Positions 1 through 8,164 of a stretch of DNA of 64,000 bases are shown here, in pieces. Location of the stretch: assembly GCF_006716065.1 (NCBI RefSeq), contig NZ_VFOL01000001.1, positions 1,240,001 through 1,304,000 of the forward strand, given 5' to 3'. Under the pieces are notes generated by a model. That model was not told where the DNA came from. It saw only the letters and a program-made list of their open reading frames with translations, and did not search any database. Every line of letters starts with the position of its first letter. Within the stretch, counting starts at the first letter, position 1. Origin of the DNA: Salinispora arenicola. Its GTDB lineage: Bacteria > Actinomycetota > Actinomycetes > Mycobacteriales > Micromonosporaceae. Made by a program: the position numbers and the translations under genes.

Positions 1-919
1 CCATCGACAGGTAACCTCTGATGATCACCGCGAAGCCGTTCACCCGCTCCGACGACCGGGTGTTCATCTTGTGCGGCATCGCGCTGGAGCCCACCTGGCC
101 CGGCTGGAAGCCCTCGGTGGCCAACTCCTGCCCGACCATCAGCCGGATCGTGGTGGCCAGCGACGACGGCCCGGCCGCCACCTGGGCCAACGCCGAGAGC
201 ACGTCGAAGTCGAGCGAACGCGGGTAGACCTGCCCGACGCTGTCCAGCACCCGGCCGAACCCGAGATGCTCCGCCACCCGTCGCTCCAGCTCGGCCACCT
301 TGCCGGCATCACCGTCGAGCAGGTCGAGCTGGTCCGCGGCGGTACCGACCGGACCCTTGATCCCGCGCAGCGGATACCGCCCGATCAGGTCGTCCAGCCG
401 CTCGTACGCGATCAGCAGCTCCTCCGCCGCCGACGCGAAACGCTTGCCCAGTGTGGTGGCCTGCGCCGCCACGTTGTGCGAGCGCCCCGTCAGCACCAGG
501 CCGGAATACTCGACGGCGAGCCGAGCCAACCGGGCCAGGGTGGCGACCACCCGATCCCGGATCAGCTCCAGGGACGCCCGCACCTGAAGCTGCTCGACGT
601 TCTCGGTCAGGTCCCGAGAGGTCATGCCCTTGTGCACGTGCTCGTGCCCGGCGAGCGCGCTGAACTCCTCGATCCGCGCCTTCACGTCGTGTCGGGTGAC
701 CCGCTCCCGCTGCGCGATCGAGGCCAGGTCGACCTGGTCGAGCACCCGCCGGTACGCCTCGACCACCCCGTCCGGCACGTCCACGCCGAGATCCCGCTGG
801 GCGGTGAGCACGGCCAGCCAGAGCCGCCGCTCCATCCGAATCTTCTCCTCCGGGGACCAGAGGGCGACCAGTTCGGGGGAGGCATACCGGTTGGCGAGCA
901 CGTTCGGGATCGTCGTCAC
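1..919 (-). CDS. purB: Adenylosuccinate lyase PurB, 3' part cut by window edge
   Basis: PurB removes fumarate from SAICAR and from adenylosuccinate, two steps of purine synthesis. About 306 codons are visible, starting at a GTG at 919 (TTIPNVLANRYASPE) with GGAG about 9 bases upstream; an in-phase reading runs off the left edge. Visible family signatures include HEHVHKGMTSRDLTENVEQL in the N-terminal half, GRSHNVAAQATTLGKRF, and the fumarase-superfamily signature SSAMPHKMNTRSSERV near the cut. This is the form also seen in Mycobacterium PurB. The C-terminal third is missing. purD and purA lie 9-12 kb away on the same strand. Identification is very secure. Confidence 0.96.
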   Translation of the reverse strand, partial: MTTIPNVLANRYASPELVALWSPEEKIRMERRLWLAVLTAQRDLGVDVPDGVVEAYRRVLDQVDLASIAQRERVTRHDVKARIEEFSALAGHEHVHKGMTSRDLTENVEQLQVRASLELIRDRVVATLARLARLAVEYSGLVLTGRSHNVAAQATTLGKRFASAAEELLIAYERLDDLIGRYPLRGIKGPVGTAADQLDLLDGDAGKVAELERRVAEHLGFGRVLDSVGQVYPRSLDFDVLSALAQVAAGPSSLATTIRLMVGQELATEGFQPGQVGSSAMPHKMNTRSSERVNGFAVIIRGYLSM

Positions 920-1201
920 CGCCCCATTCTCCGGTACCGGGACGCGCGGCCACCGCCGACCCGCGGCGGACAGCTCGCCACCGATCTCCGGCGTCCGACC
1001 GACGTACATCCAGGTCGATGCGGCCCGGAGCCGGTACTGGACGACACCCGCTGGTCGTCGTGCGGCTCGTACCGTTGGCGCCGCTCAGCTAGGCCGACCT
1101 GCATTGGTCTTCTCCCATGCCGGCTTCAGACGGCACCCCCTCAGCACGCCAGCGTTACCCGCAAACCCGCACGCCACCAACGGACCGGGCCGACGAACCC
1201 G

Positions 1202-2494
1202 TCAGCGCTCCAGGATCGCCGTGACGCCCTGCCCGCCCGCGGCGCAGATCGAGATGAGCCCGCGGCCGCCACCTCGCTCAGCGAGCAGCTTGGCCAGGGT
1301 CGCCACGATCCGGCCGCCGGTCGCGGCGAACGGGTGCCCGGCGGCCAGCGACGACCCGTTGACGTTGATCCGGTCCGGGTCGATCGCTCCGAGTGGGGCG
1401 TCCAGGCCGAGCCGGTCCCTGCAGAACTCCGGCGACTCCCAGGCGGCCAGAGTGGCCAGGACCTGCGCGGCGAACGCCTCGTGGATCTCGTAGAAGTCGA
1501 AGTCCTGGAGGGTCAGCCCGGCGCGGGCCAGCATCCGGGGCACCGCGTACGCAGGGGCCATCAACAGCCCTTCCTCACCGGGCACGAAGTCCACGGCGGC
1601 GGTCTGCGACCAGGTGAACCACGCCTGCACCGGCAGGCTGTGCGCCTGCGCCCACTCCTCACTGGCGAGCAGCACGGTCGACGCGCCGTCGGTCAGCGGC
1701 GACGAGTTGCCGGCGGTCATGGTCGCCTGCTCGGCGTCCGGCCCCTTCGTCCCGAAGACCGGGCGGAGGCTGCCGAGCTTCTCCAGGCTGGTGTCCGGGC
1801 GCAGGTTCTGGTCCCGGGTCAACCCGAGGTACGGCGTCATCAGGTCGTCGAAGAACCCACGCTCGTACGCGGCGGCCAGCCGGTGGTGCGACCGCAGGGC
1901 CAGCTCGTCCTGCGACCGCCGGTCGACCTGCCAGCGGACGGCGGTGCGGGCGGCGTGTTCTCCCATGGACAGGCCGGTGCGGGGCTCGGCGTTGCGCGGA
2001 ATCTCCGGCCGGAACGGTTGCGAGGGGCGCAGCCGCGCGGCGATCCGCAGCCGTTCCCCGAGGGTGCGGGCAGTGTTGAGGGTGAGCAGCGTGCGCCGCA
2101 TCTCCTCGTTCACCGCAAGCGGCGCATCGGACGTGGTGTCGACACCACCGGCGATGCCTACGTCGAGTTGCCCCAGCGCAATCTTGTTGGCGACCAGGAT
2201 GGCTGCCTCCAGGCCGGTGCCGCATGCCTGCTGGATGTCGTACGCGGGGGTGTGTGGGTCGAGCGTCGAGCCGAGCACCACCTCGCGGGTCAGGTTGTAG
2301 TCCCGGGAGTGCTTCAGCACGGCACCCGCCACCACCTCGCCGACCTGCTGGCCGGCCAGCCCGTACCGGGCGACCAGCCCGTCGAGGGCCGCGCCGAGCA
2401 GGTCCGCGTTGGACGCTTCGGCGTACCGTGAGTTGGAGCGGGCGAAGGGGATGCGGTTGCCGCCGATGACCGCGACCCGCCGGATGTTCTGCAC
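1202..2494 (-). CDS. Acetyl-CoA C-acyltransferase (thiolase, FadA2-like)
   Basis: 430-residue thiolase that should cleave 3-ketoacyl-CoA with CoA, or run the reverse condensation. Catalytic features are all present: the nucleophilic Cys at about residue 91 in QQACGTGLEA, the GHPFAATGGR His motif and the CAAGGQG Cys motif close to the C-terminus. The GTG start at 2494 is preceded by AGAGGAGG at good spacing; a longer upstream reading would run through the promoter. It is divergent from the FabG4-type reductase 54 bp away. The trio thiolase / long FabG / MaoC matches the mycobacterial fadA2-fabG4-htdX arrangement, so the enzyme is probably a partner of those two. Substrate length cannot be read from sequence. 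Confidence 0.92.
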   Translation of the reverse strand: MQNIRRVAVIGGNRIPFARSNSRYAEASNADLLGAALDGLVARYGLAGQQVGEVVAGAVLKHSRDYNLTREVVLGSTLDPHTPAYDIQQACGTGLEAAILVANKIALGQLDVGIAGGVDTTSDAPLAVNEEMRRTLLTLNTARTLGERLRIAARLRPSQPFRPEIPRNAEPRTGLSMGEHAARTAVRWQVDRRSQDELALRSHHRLAAAYERGFFDDLMTPYLGLTRDQNLRPDTSLEKLGSLRPVFGTKGPDAEQATMTAGNSSPLTDGASTVLLASEEWAQAHSLPVQAWFTWSQTAAVDFVPGEEGLLMAPAYAVPRMLARAGLTLQDFDFYEIHEAFAAQVLATLAAWESPEFCRDRLGLDAPLGAIDPDRINVNGSSLAAGHPFAATGGRIVATLAKLLAERGGGRGLISICAAGGQGVTAILER

Positions 2495-2525
2495 GTTGCC
2501 GCCTCCTCTGGGGGTTGCCCTCAAC

Positions 2526-2539
2526 CTACTCGCCAGTAG
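2526..2539. promoter_or_regulatory. Palindromic operator between thiolase and fabG
   Basis: CTACTCGCCAGTAG lies in the 54-bp gap between the divergent thiolase and fabG genes and has perfect 5-bp arms. The fabG -10-like box TAGGCT (2538-2543) overlaps its right arm and ends 5 bases before the ATG at 2549, so the fabG transcript is probably leaderless. The same 14-mer pattern occurs at 6235-6264 and 63501-63539. Repressor binding here could close both promoters. Confidence 0.6.
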
Positions 2540-2548
2540 GCTACGCCT

Positions 2549-3904
2549 ATGACCGACAGGTACGCGAGCTTCGTCCAATCAGGGGTCGGCCGCGCGCTGG
2601 TCAAGCGCCTCGGGCTGCCCGACCCGCCACAACTACGCCGGCACCGGCCCGGTGACCCCCTCGTCCCCGGACCCGTCCTGCTCGGTGCCGCCGCCGGCGG
2701 CCGCATCGCCGGTCCGGTCGGCAAACTCCTCACGGCCGCCGGGGTCGAACTCCGCGATCCGGCCGACGTCGCCGCCGGGACCAGGCTCGGCGCCCTCGTG
2801 TACGACGCGACCGGCGTCACGGATTCGACCGCGCTGCGCCAGCTGTACGACTACCTGCACCCGCATGCCCGCTCGGTGCTGCCCAGCGGGCGGGTGATCG
2901 TGCTCGGCACCGCACCCGCCGAGTGCGCCACGCCCCGGGAGGCCACCGCCCAGCGGGCCCTCGAAGGGCTGACCCGCAGCATCGGCAAGGAGTTCGGCCG
3001 GGGAGTCACCGCTCACCTGGTGTACGTGAGCGACACCGGCGACCCGGGCACCGCCACCAGCCTCGAAGCCACCCTCCGGTTCCTGCTCTCCGGGCGCTCC
3101 GCGTACGTCTCCGGCCAGGTGGTCCGGGTCGGCACCGGGCAGGCCGAACCCCCGGCGGATTGGGACCGCCCGCTGGACGGTCAGGTGGTGCTGGTCACCG
3201 GTGCGGCGCGCGGGATCGGCGCGGCGCTGGCCCGGGTCCTCGCCCGAGACGGTGCCCAGGTGGTTGCCCTGGACATCCCGGCCGCCGGCGACGAACTGGC
3301 CGCGGTGGCGAACAAGATCGGGGCCACCGCCGTGCAGCTCGACCTCACCGCCCCCGACGCCCCGACGCGGCTGGCCGATCACCTGTCCGCCCGGCACGGC
3401 CGGGCCGACGTGGTGGTGCACAACGCGGGCATCACCCGGGACCGGACGCTCGGTCGGATGGACGTCGACCGGTGGGACCAGGTACTCGACGTCAACCTGT
3501 CGAGCCAGGAGCGGATCAACGACGTCCTGCTGGAGCGCGGCTTGATTCCGGCCGGCGGCCGGATCGTCTCGGTCTCCTCGATCGCCGGGATCGCCGGCAA
3601 CCGGGGGCAGACCAACTACGCCACCAGCAAGGCCGGCGTGATCGGCCTGGTCGAGTCGCTCGCCCCGACCCTGCGGGAGCGCGGCATCAGCGTCAACGCG
3701 GTCGCCCCGGGGTTCGTCGAGACCCGGCTGACCGCCCGGGTTCCGCTGGTGCTGCGCGAGGCCGGCCGACGGATGAACAGCCTCGCCCAGGGTGGACTAC
3801 CGGTGGATGTCGCCGAGACGATCAGCTGGCTGGCCTGGCCAGCCACCGGCGCGGTCAGCGGCAACGTCGTCCGGGTCTGCGGCCAGAGCCTGCTGGGGGC
3901 GTGA
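2549..3904 (+). CDS. fabG: 3-oxoacyl-ACP/CoA reductase, long FabG4 type
   Basis: 451-residue short-chain dehydrogenase of the high-molecular-weight FabG4 class. Residues 1 to about 205 form the flavodoxin-like N-terminal extension of that class; the Rossmann domain follows with TGAARGIGAAL (cofactor loop), HNAGITRD, and the catalytic set S-S-I-A-G plus YATSK (Y-x3-K). It should reduce 3-ketoacyl thioesters to 3-hydroxyacyl thioesters; the mycobacterial counterpart is NADH-dependent (family knowledge). Its stop overlaps the ATG of the MaoC gene by one base, so the two are translationally coupled and likely perform successive steps. The ATG follows a TAGGCT box closely, which fits leaderless transcription. 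Confidence 0.93.
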   Translation: MTDRYASFVQSGVGRALVKRLGLPDPPQLRRHRPGDPLVPGPVLLGAAAGGRIAGPVGKLLTAAGVELRDPADVAAGTRLGALVYDATGVTDSTALRQLYDYLHPHARSVLPSGRVIVLGTAPAECATPREATAQRALEGLTRSIGKEFGRGVTAHLVYVSDTGDPGTATSLEATLRFLLSGRSAYVSGQVVRVGTGQAEPPADWDRPLDGQVVLVTGAARGIGAALARVLARDGAQVVALDIPAAGDELAAVANKIGATAVQLDLTAPDAPTRLADHLSARHGRADVVVHNAGITRDRTLGRMDVDRWDQVLDVNLSSQERINDVLLERGLIPAGGRIVSVSSIAGIAGNRGQTNYATSKAGVIGLVESLAPTLRERGISVNAVAPGFVETRLTARVPLVLREAGRRMNSLAQGGLPVDVAETISWLAWPATGAVSGNVVRVCGQSLLGA

Positions 3905-4842
3905 TGGGAGGCCCACAGGAGCCGGCCGGCACCGGTCAGATCGCCCGGTCCCGAGTCCGGCTGGCGGACCTGCCGGCGATCGGCGCTTCCTACCGACGGG
4001 CGCTGCTCGGCGCGCTGCCCGGGAGCGGATCACGGCGGGCCGGCAGGCCGCCGGCGGTCGAGTTGTGCGTGGACGGTGTCGGCGTCGACCGGGCGCGTCT
4101 CGCCGCCTACGACCGGGTCTGCGGGTTCCGGCTCACCGACCGGCTGCCCGCGACGTTCCCACACGTCATGGGCTTCCCGCTGGCGCTGCGCCTGATGACC
4201 GCGCCGGACTTTCCGATCCCGCTCACCGGCGTGGTACACGTCGGGAACCGGATCACCGTGCACCGGCCCGTCGACGCCGCCGAAAACCTCGATTTTAGTG
4301 CGTACGCGACGAACCTCCGCCCGCACGAACGAGGCCGACAAATCGACATGGTGCTGATCGGCGCCGTCGACGGCGAGGAGGTGTGGCGGGGCGTCTCCAC
4401 CTACCTGTCCCGGGAGCACACATCCGACGCTGGTGAACGGCACGATCGGGGTGGACGGCATGATCGGGGCGAACGGCCTCCGGCGCCGCCCGCCTCCGCG
4501 TTCTGGCGCGTCGGGCGCCGGGTCGGTCCCGCGTACGCCCAGGTCTCCGGCGACCACAACCCGATCCACACCTCGCGGCTCGGGGCACGGCTGTTCGGCT
4601 TCCGGCGCCCGATCGCACACGGCATGTGGAGCAAGGCGCGCTGCCTGGCCGCACTGGAGCCGCGGCTGCCGGACGCGTACACGGTCGATGTGGCGTTCAA
4701 GTTGCCGTTGCCGCTGCCCGGCACGGTCGCCTTCGGTGGCACCCCGGCGGGCGACTTCGCGCTACGCGACGTGCGTGGCCGCCCCCATCTCCTCGGCACG
4801 CTCCGAGAGCGGGGAAAGGGTCCTTCTCCGCGCCTTTTGTAG
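3904..4842 (+). CDS. MaoC-family dehydratase (HtdX-like, double hotdog)
   Basis: 312-residue acyl-thioester dehydratase/hydratase. The C-terminal hotdog half carries the hydratase-2 motif SGDHNPIH (Asp217, His222) followed by GFRRPIAHGMWSK. The N-terminal half is a degenerate hotdog. It would interconvert 3-hydroxyacyl and trans-2-enoyl thioesters, directly after the fabG product. A linker of low conservation near residues 178-195 contains a duplicated RHDRG unit. The 3' end, including the TAG stop, lies inside a repeat-like palindromic element (4811-4862), so the last residues KGPSPRLL are probably not conserved. GTG at 3901 is an alternative start. Confidence 0.9.
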   Translation: MGGPQEPAGTGQIARSRVRLADLPAIGASYRRALLGALPGSGSRRAGRPPAVELCVDGVGVDRARLAAYDRVCGFRLTDRLPATFPHVMGFPLALRLMTAPDFPIPLTGVVHVGNRITVHRPVDAAENLDFSAYATNLRPHERGRQIDMVLIGAVDGEEVWRGVSTYLSREHTSDAGERHDRGGRHDRGERPPAPPASAFWRVGRRVGPAYAQVSGDHNPIHTSRLGARLFGFRRPIAHGMWSKARCLAALEPRLPDAYTVDVAFKLPLPLPGTVAFGGTPAGDFALRDVRGRPHLLGTLRERGKGPSPRLL

Positions 4843-4862
4843 CGGAAGGGCCACTTCTTCAC
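4811..4862. repeat. Degenerate pair of GGAAGGG-type palindromes at the maoC stop
   Basis: Two imperfect copies of a short palindromic unit lie in tandem: GGAAAGGGTCCTTCTCC and GGAAGGGCCACTTCTTC, separated by 17 bases that hold the maoC stop codon. They look like worn versions of the GGAAGGGCCCCTTC-type elements I recall as dispersed in Micromonospora and Salinispora genomes. The element may also end transcription. The assignment to a dispersed family is from memory, not from a search. Confidence 0.4.
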
Positions 4863-4885
4863 ACCGGCACCCCGAGCATGAGGGG

Positions 4886-5503
4886 ATGGAGTCCGCGCTC
4901 GACCTGCTGCGGCAGCTGATCACCTCACCCCTGGTGTACCTGCTGCTGTTCGCGCTCACCGCGGTCGACGCGGTCTTCCCGATGGTGCCGGCCGAGACGG
5001 CGGTGATCACCGCGGCGGTACTCGTCGGTGGCGTCGCGCCGGAACTGGTGGGAATCTGGGCCGTCGCCACGCTCGGTGCGATGGCCGGCGACCACGCCTC
5101 GTACCTGATCGGGCGGGGTGGCGGTGCGCGGCGGCTCGCCAGTTTCCCCGCGCAGAGCCGGCGCAGGGCCAGCTCGGAGTGGGCCCGGCGGGCGTTGCAC
5201 CGGCGGGGTGGGCTGGTCCTCACCAGCGCCCGCTACGTTCCCGGCGGTCGGACCGCGGTGACCCTGACGATGGGCGCGGTGCGCTATCCGCTGCGGTCGT
5301 TCCTCCTGTTCGACGCGATCGGCGGGGCGAGTTGGGCGCTGTACAGCGTGTTGCTGGGCTACTTCGGCGGGCTGGCGTTCCAGCAGGATCCGCTGCGCGG
5401 CGTGCTCGCCGGCCTGGGCCTGTCGATCGGGGTGACCGCCCTGCTCGAGCTGGGGCGGCGGCTGGGCCAGCGCTCGCGTCGCCGGGCCGCTGCCCGCCGG
5501 TGA
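4886..5503 (+). CDS. DedA/VTT-family membrane protein
   Basis: 205-residue polytopic membrane protein of the DedA (VTT/SNARE-associated) family, thought to move lipids such as undecaprenyl phosphate or phosphatidylethanolamine across the membrane. Visible family features are the re-entrant region VDAVFPMVPAETAV near residues 25-40, GDHASYLIGRGGG, and the amphipathic motif ARYVPGGRTAVTLTMGAVRYP with its conserved Arg and Gly-Gly. The C-terminus is strongly basic (GRRLGQRSRRRAAARR), suggesting a cytoplasmic tail. It starts 43 bp after the MaoC gene but beyond a palindromic element, so co-transcription is uncertain. A second DedA gene lies at 17.7 kb. Confidence 0.88.
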   Translation: MESALDLLRQLITSPLVYLLLFALTAVDAVFPMVPAETAVITAAVLVGGVAPELVGIWAVATLGAMAGDHASYLIGRGGGARRLASFPAQSRRRASSEWARRALHRRGGLVLTSARYVPGGRTAVTLTMGAVRYPLRSFLLFDAIGGASWALYSVLLGYFGGLAFQQDPLRGVLAGLGLSIGVTALLELGRRLGQRSRRRAAARR

Positions 5504-5545
5504 CACGCGCGCCAGGCCGGCGATGAACAGCTCGGGGTCAGCCGC

Positions 5546-6232
5546 TCAACCCGCTGAAGGCGCGTCAGGAGGGGCCTCGCCCTGACTCGTGGGTGGATGC
5601 CAGCTGGTACCGGCGAGCAGTTGAGCGGCACCAACCCAGGCGACGTTCATCACCCGGGTCGCGGTCTGCTCCGGGTCGGCCTCCGGGTGGTCGACGAGCC
5701 AGTCGGCGACCGACTCGGTGGCGCCGACCAGAGCGTATGCGACGACCTCCAGCTCGGTTTCGGCCACCTCGCGGCACTCGGCGCGCAGGGTGTGCGCGAG
5801 CATCCCGGCGACGATCTCGACCATCCGGCTCCGCATGGCGGCGATCTCCCCGGCGAAGGGCTGCTCGCCCCGGGCCTGCCGGTAGAGCACCGCCCAGCCG
5901 TCCCGGTGCGCACCGACGAAGCCGAGGAACGCCCGCAGACTGCGCCAGAGCCGTTCGTCGGCCGACAGGTCGGGGGCGACGGCGCCGGCGATGGCCTGCA
6001 TCATCCGGGTGCCCTCGCGGTGCAGGCAGGCAATGAAAAGCTCCTCCTTGGTGCCCAGGTACGCGTACACCATCGGCTTGGAGATGCCGGCGTCGTCGGC
6101 GATTTCGTCCATGCTGGCCGCGTGATAGCCGCGGCGGGAGAAGACCTTGACCGCCGCGTCGAGCATCTGTTGCTCGCGGACGGCTCGGGGCAGGCGCCTG
6201 AAGGTGGGGGTGCTGGACACTCTTGCGAGCAT
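5546..6232 (-). CDS. TetR-family transcriptional regulator
   Basis: 228 residues with the N-terminal TetR helix-turn-helix: ...MLDAAVKVFSRRGYHAASMD followed by EIADDAGISKPMVYAYLG. The C-terminal part is an all-helical ligand domain (TetR_C type). It is divergent from the SCP2/acyl-CoA dehydrogenase pair, 56 bp apart, with two 14-bp palindromes (6235-6264) directly upstream of its own ATG; autoregulation and control of the acyl-CoA genes are likely. The same palindrome is found at the fadA2/fabG4 and fadE5 promoters, so this is the best candidate repressor for the set. The ligand is probably an acyl-CoA (inference). GTG at 6220 is an alternative start. Confidence 0.9.
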   Translation of the reverse strand: MLARVSSTPTFRRLPRAVREQQMLDAAVKVFSRRGYHAASMDEIADDAGISKPMVYAYLGTKEELFIACLHREGTRMMQAIAGAVAPDLSADERLWRSLRAFLGFVGAHRDGWAVLYRQARGEQPFAGEIAAMRSRMVEIVAGMLAHTLRAECREVAETELEVVAYALVGATESVADWLVDHPEADPEQTATRVMNVAWVGAAQLLAGTSWHPPTSQGEAPPDAPSAG

Positions 6233-6234
6233 AC

Positions 6235-6264
6235 CTACTCGTGCGTAGGGTTACGCGCGAGTAG
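6235..6264. promoter_or_regulatory. Double TetR operator between tetR and SCP2 gene
   Basis: Two 14-mers, CTACTCGTGCGTAG (6235-6248) and TTACGCGCGAGTAG (6251-6264), lie two bases apart. Together they form a 13-bp inverted repeat (12 of 13 matching) around a 4-base centre. The site sits immediately upstream of the tetR ATG and about 25 bp before the SCP2 gene, the expected place for a TetR repressor acting on both. Confidence 0.72.
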
Positions 6265-6288
6265 TCAAATTCCGGAAGGTGCGCCCCC

Positions 6289-6741
6289 ATGACTGACTTC
6301 GACCCGGCCCGCTTTGCCAACGTCGGCCCCAAGGAGTTCGCGCAGCTGGTCAAGTCCACCCCCGACGACAAGATCACCGAGGTGATGTCGGGCGACCTCC
6401 GCGGCAAGGTCCTCGACGAAGTCTTCGGCCGGATGCCGCAGTTGTTCCGCGCCGACCGGGCGGGCTCGACCAACGCGGTCATCCACTGGAACATCACTGG
6501 TCGTCCCGACGGTGGCACCGACACCTACGAGGTGGTCATCGCCGACGGCGGCTGCACCGTCAACCAGACCTCGCAGCACGATCCGAAGCTGAGCCTCACC
6601 CTGGGCCCGGTGGAGTTCCTCAAGACCGTCTCCGGCGGCGCCAACCCCGTCATGATGTTCATGACCGGCAAGTTGAAGGCCAAGGGCGACCTGGGTCTGG
6701 CCGCCAACATCGCGAACCTCTTCGACATCCCCAAGGCATGA
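6289..6741 (+). CDS. SCP2 sterol-binding domain protein
   Basis: 150-residue single-domain protein of the SCP2 sterol-carrier type, which binds fatty acyl-CoAs or other hydrophobic ligands in a tunnel. The body carries the family pattern [20 protein letters not shown], then [20 protein letters not shown] and the closing helix with [19 protein letters not shown], where the Gly/Met-rich ligand-binding stretch is typical. It has no signal peptide and no membrane segment, so it is cytoplasmic. It lies one base ahead of the acyl-CoA dehydrogenase gene and is surely co-transcribed with it, which suggests lipid delivery to that enzyme. The promoter is under the double TetR operator. Confidence 0.9.
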   Translation: MTDFDPARFANVGPKEFAQLVKSTPDDKITEVMSGDLRGKVLDEVFGRMPQLFRADRAGSTNAVIHWNITGRPDGGTDTYEVVIADGGCTVNQTSQHDPKLSLTLGPVEFLKTVSGGANPVMMFMTGKLKAKGDLGLAANIANLFDIPKA

Positions 6742-6742
6742 G

Positions 6743-7957
6743 ATGGCCGAGTTCTCGCTCGATCTGACAGAGGAACAGCGAGATCTTCGTGACTGGGTGC
6801 ACGGCTTCGCCACCGAAGTCGTCCGCCCGGCCGCGGCCGAGTGGGACGCCCGGGAGGAAACACCGTGGCCGATCATCCAGGAGGCGGCCAAAGTTGGCCT
6901 CTACGGCTTCGAGTTCCTCACGACCTGCTGGGGCGACCCCAGCGGCCTCTCCCTGCCGATCGCCTGCGAGGAACTCTTCTGGGGTGACTCCGGCATCGGC
7001 CTGAGCATCTTCGGCACCGGCCTCGCCGTGGCCGCCATCTACGGCTCCGGAACCCCGGAGCAGCTGCTGGAGTGGGTGCCGCAGTGCTTCGGTGACCTTG
7101 ACTCCCCCACCGTGGCGGCGTTCTGCACCAGCGAACCCGAAGCCGGCTCCGACGTCGGGGCGATACGCACCCGGGCGGTCTACGACCAGGCCACCGACGA
7201 GTGGGTACTGAACGGCCAGAAGGCGTACGCCACCAACGGCGGGATCGCCGGCGTACACGTGGTGACCGCCTCGGTCGACCCGGAACTCGGGTCACGAGGG
7301 CAGGCGGCGTTCGTCGTACCGCCGGATACCGCAGGGCTCACCGCGACCCGCAAGCTACGCAAGCTGGGCCTGCGCGCCTCGCACACCGCGGATGTCTTCC
7401 TCGACGACGTCCGCCTACCCGGCCGCTGCCTGCTCGGCGGCAAGGAGGCGCTGGACGAGCGGCTCGCCCGGGCCCACTCCGGCCAGCGGGCCGCGTCGCA
7501 GGCGGCCATGCGCACGTTCGAACTGTCCCGGCCGACCGTCGGCGCGCAGGCGCTCGGAGTGGCCCGCGCCGCCTACGAGTACGCGCTGGACTACGCGAAG
7601 GAACGGGTCCAGTTCGGGCGGCCCATCATCGAGAACCAGGCGGTGGCGTTCACGCTGGCCGACATGAAGATGGAGATCGACGCTGCCCGGCTGTTGGTCT
7701 GGCGCGCCTCCTGGATGGGACGCAACAATCGGCCCTTCACCGCCGGCGAGGGCTCGATGTCCAAGCTGAAGGCCGGTGAGGTGGCGGTCACCGTGACCGA
7801 GAAGGCGGTGCAGCTACTCGGTGGTGCCGGCTTCCTCCGCGACCACCCGGTCGAGCGGTGGTACCGGGACGCCAAAATCTACACCATCTTCGAAGGCACC
7901 TCCGAGATTCAGCGGCTCGTCATCGCCCGCGCCGTCTCCGGCGTCCAGATCCGCTGA
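6743..7957 (+). CDS. Acyl-CoA dehydrogenase
   Basis: 404-residue flavoenzyme that would oxidise acyl-CoA to trans-2-enoyl-CoA using FAD and pass electrons to ETF. Family signatures are complete: [19 protein letters not shown] in the middle beta domain, [20 protein letters not shown] and the C-terminal [20 protein letters not shown]. The catalytic glutamate is expected in [11 protein letters not shown]. The start ATG is one base after the SCP2 stop. It is followed by a perfect 10-bp stem terminator at 7979. Chain-length specificity cannot be inferred. Together with the SCP2 protein it forms a two-gene operon controlled by the neighbouring TetR. Confidence 0.94.
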   Translation: MAEFSLDLTEEQRDLRDWVHGFATEVVRPAAAEWDAREETPWPIIQEAAKVGLYGFEFLTTCWGDPSGLSLPIACEELFWGDSGIGLSIFGTGLAVAAIYGSGTPEQLLEWVPQCFGDLDSPTVAAFCTSEPEAGSDVGAIRTRAVYDQATDEWVLNGQKAYATNGGIAGVHVVTASVDPELGSRGQAAFVVPPDTAGLTATRKLRKLGLRASHTADVFLDDVRLPGRCLLGGKEALDERLARAHSGQRAASQAAMRTFELSRPTVGAQALGVARAAYEYALDYAKERVQFGRPIIENQAVAFTLADMKMEIDAARLLVWRASWMGRNNRPFTAGEGSMSKLKAGEVAVTVTEKAVQLLGGAGFLRDHPVERWYRDAKIYTIFEGTSEIQRLVIARAVSGVQIR

Positions 7958-7978
7958 CCCGGGCGCCCCTCCGCCATC

Positions 7979-8007
7979 CCCCGGGCCCTGACCCTACGGG
8001 CCCGGGG
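7979..8007 (+). terminator. Hairpin terminator after acyl-CoA dehydrogenase
   Basis: CCCCGGGCCC and GGGCCCGGGG form a perfect 10-bp stem around a 9-base loop 21 bases after the acyl-CoA dehydrogenase stop. No T-run follows, as is usual in high-GC actinobacteria. Confidence 0.65.
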
Positions 8008-8148
8008 TGCGGCCCACCCGAAATCCGCCCCGCGGTCCCTCCGCGGCCGGCGGTGCAGGCCCTCGGTCCTCGTGATCCCGTCGCTGCTGGCACGATTCGC
8101 GAACACAGCTACCACGGGTGACGCCGATGCCGGTCCCGCCGGACTGGC

Positions 8149-8154
8149 TAGGCT
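8149..8154 (+). promoter_or_regulatory. -10 box of a leaderless MFS transcript
   Basis: TAGGCT lies 10 bases before the ATG at 8165, with no ribosome binding site between them. This spacing is what leaderless actinobacterial transcripts show. It supports the ATG at 8165 over a longer in-frame reading that begins at 8072. Confidence 0.45.
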
Positions 8155-8164
8155 GATCTTCACA

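Noticed and set aside
71..2431. Very long plus-strand open frame of 786 codons
   Set aside because: It lies antisense to purB and the thiolase, both of which have complete motifs. Its protein is His/Arg/Pro-rich without any domain. It is a GC-driven shadow frame.
2923..3903. Upstream part of the maoC reading frame inside fabG
   Set aside because: The frame stays open through fabG only because of composition. The encoded peptide has no similarity to any family, and the coupled ATG at 3904 is a better start.
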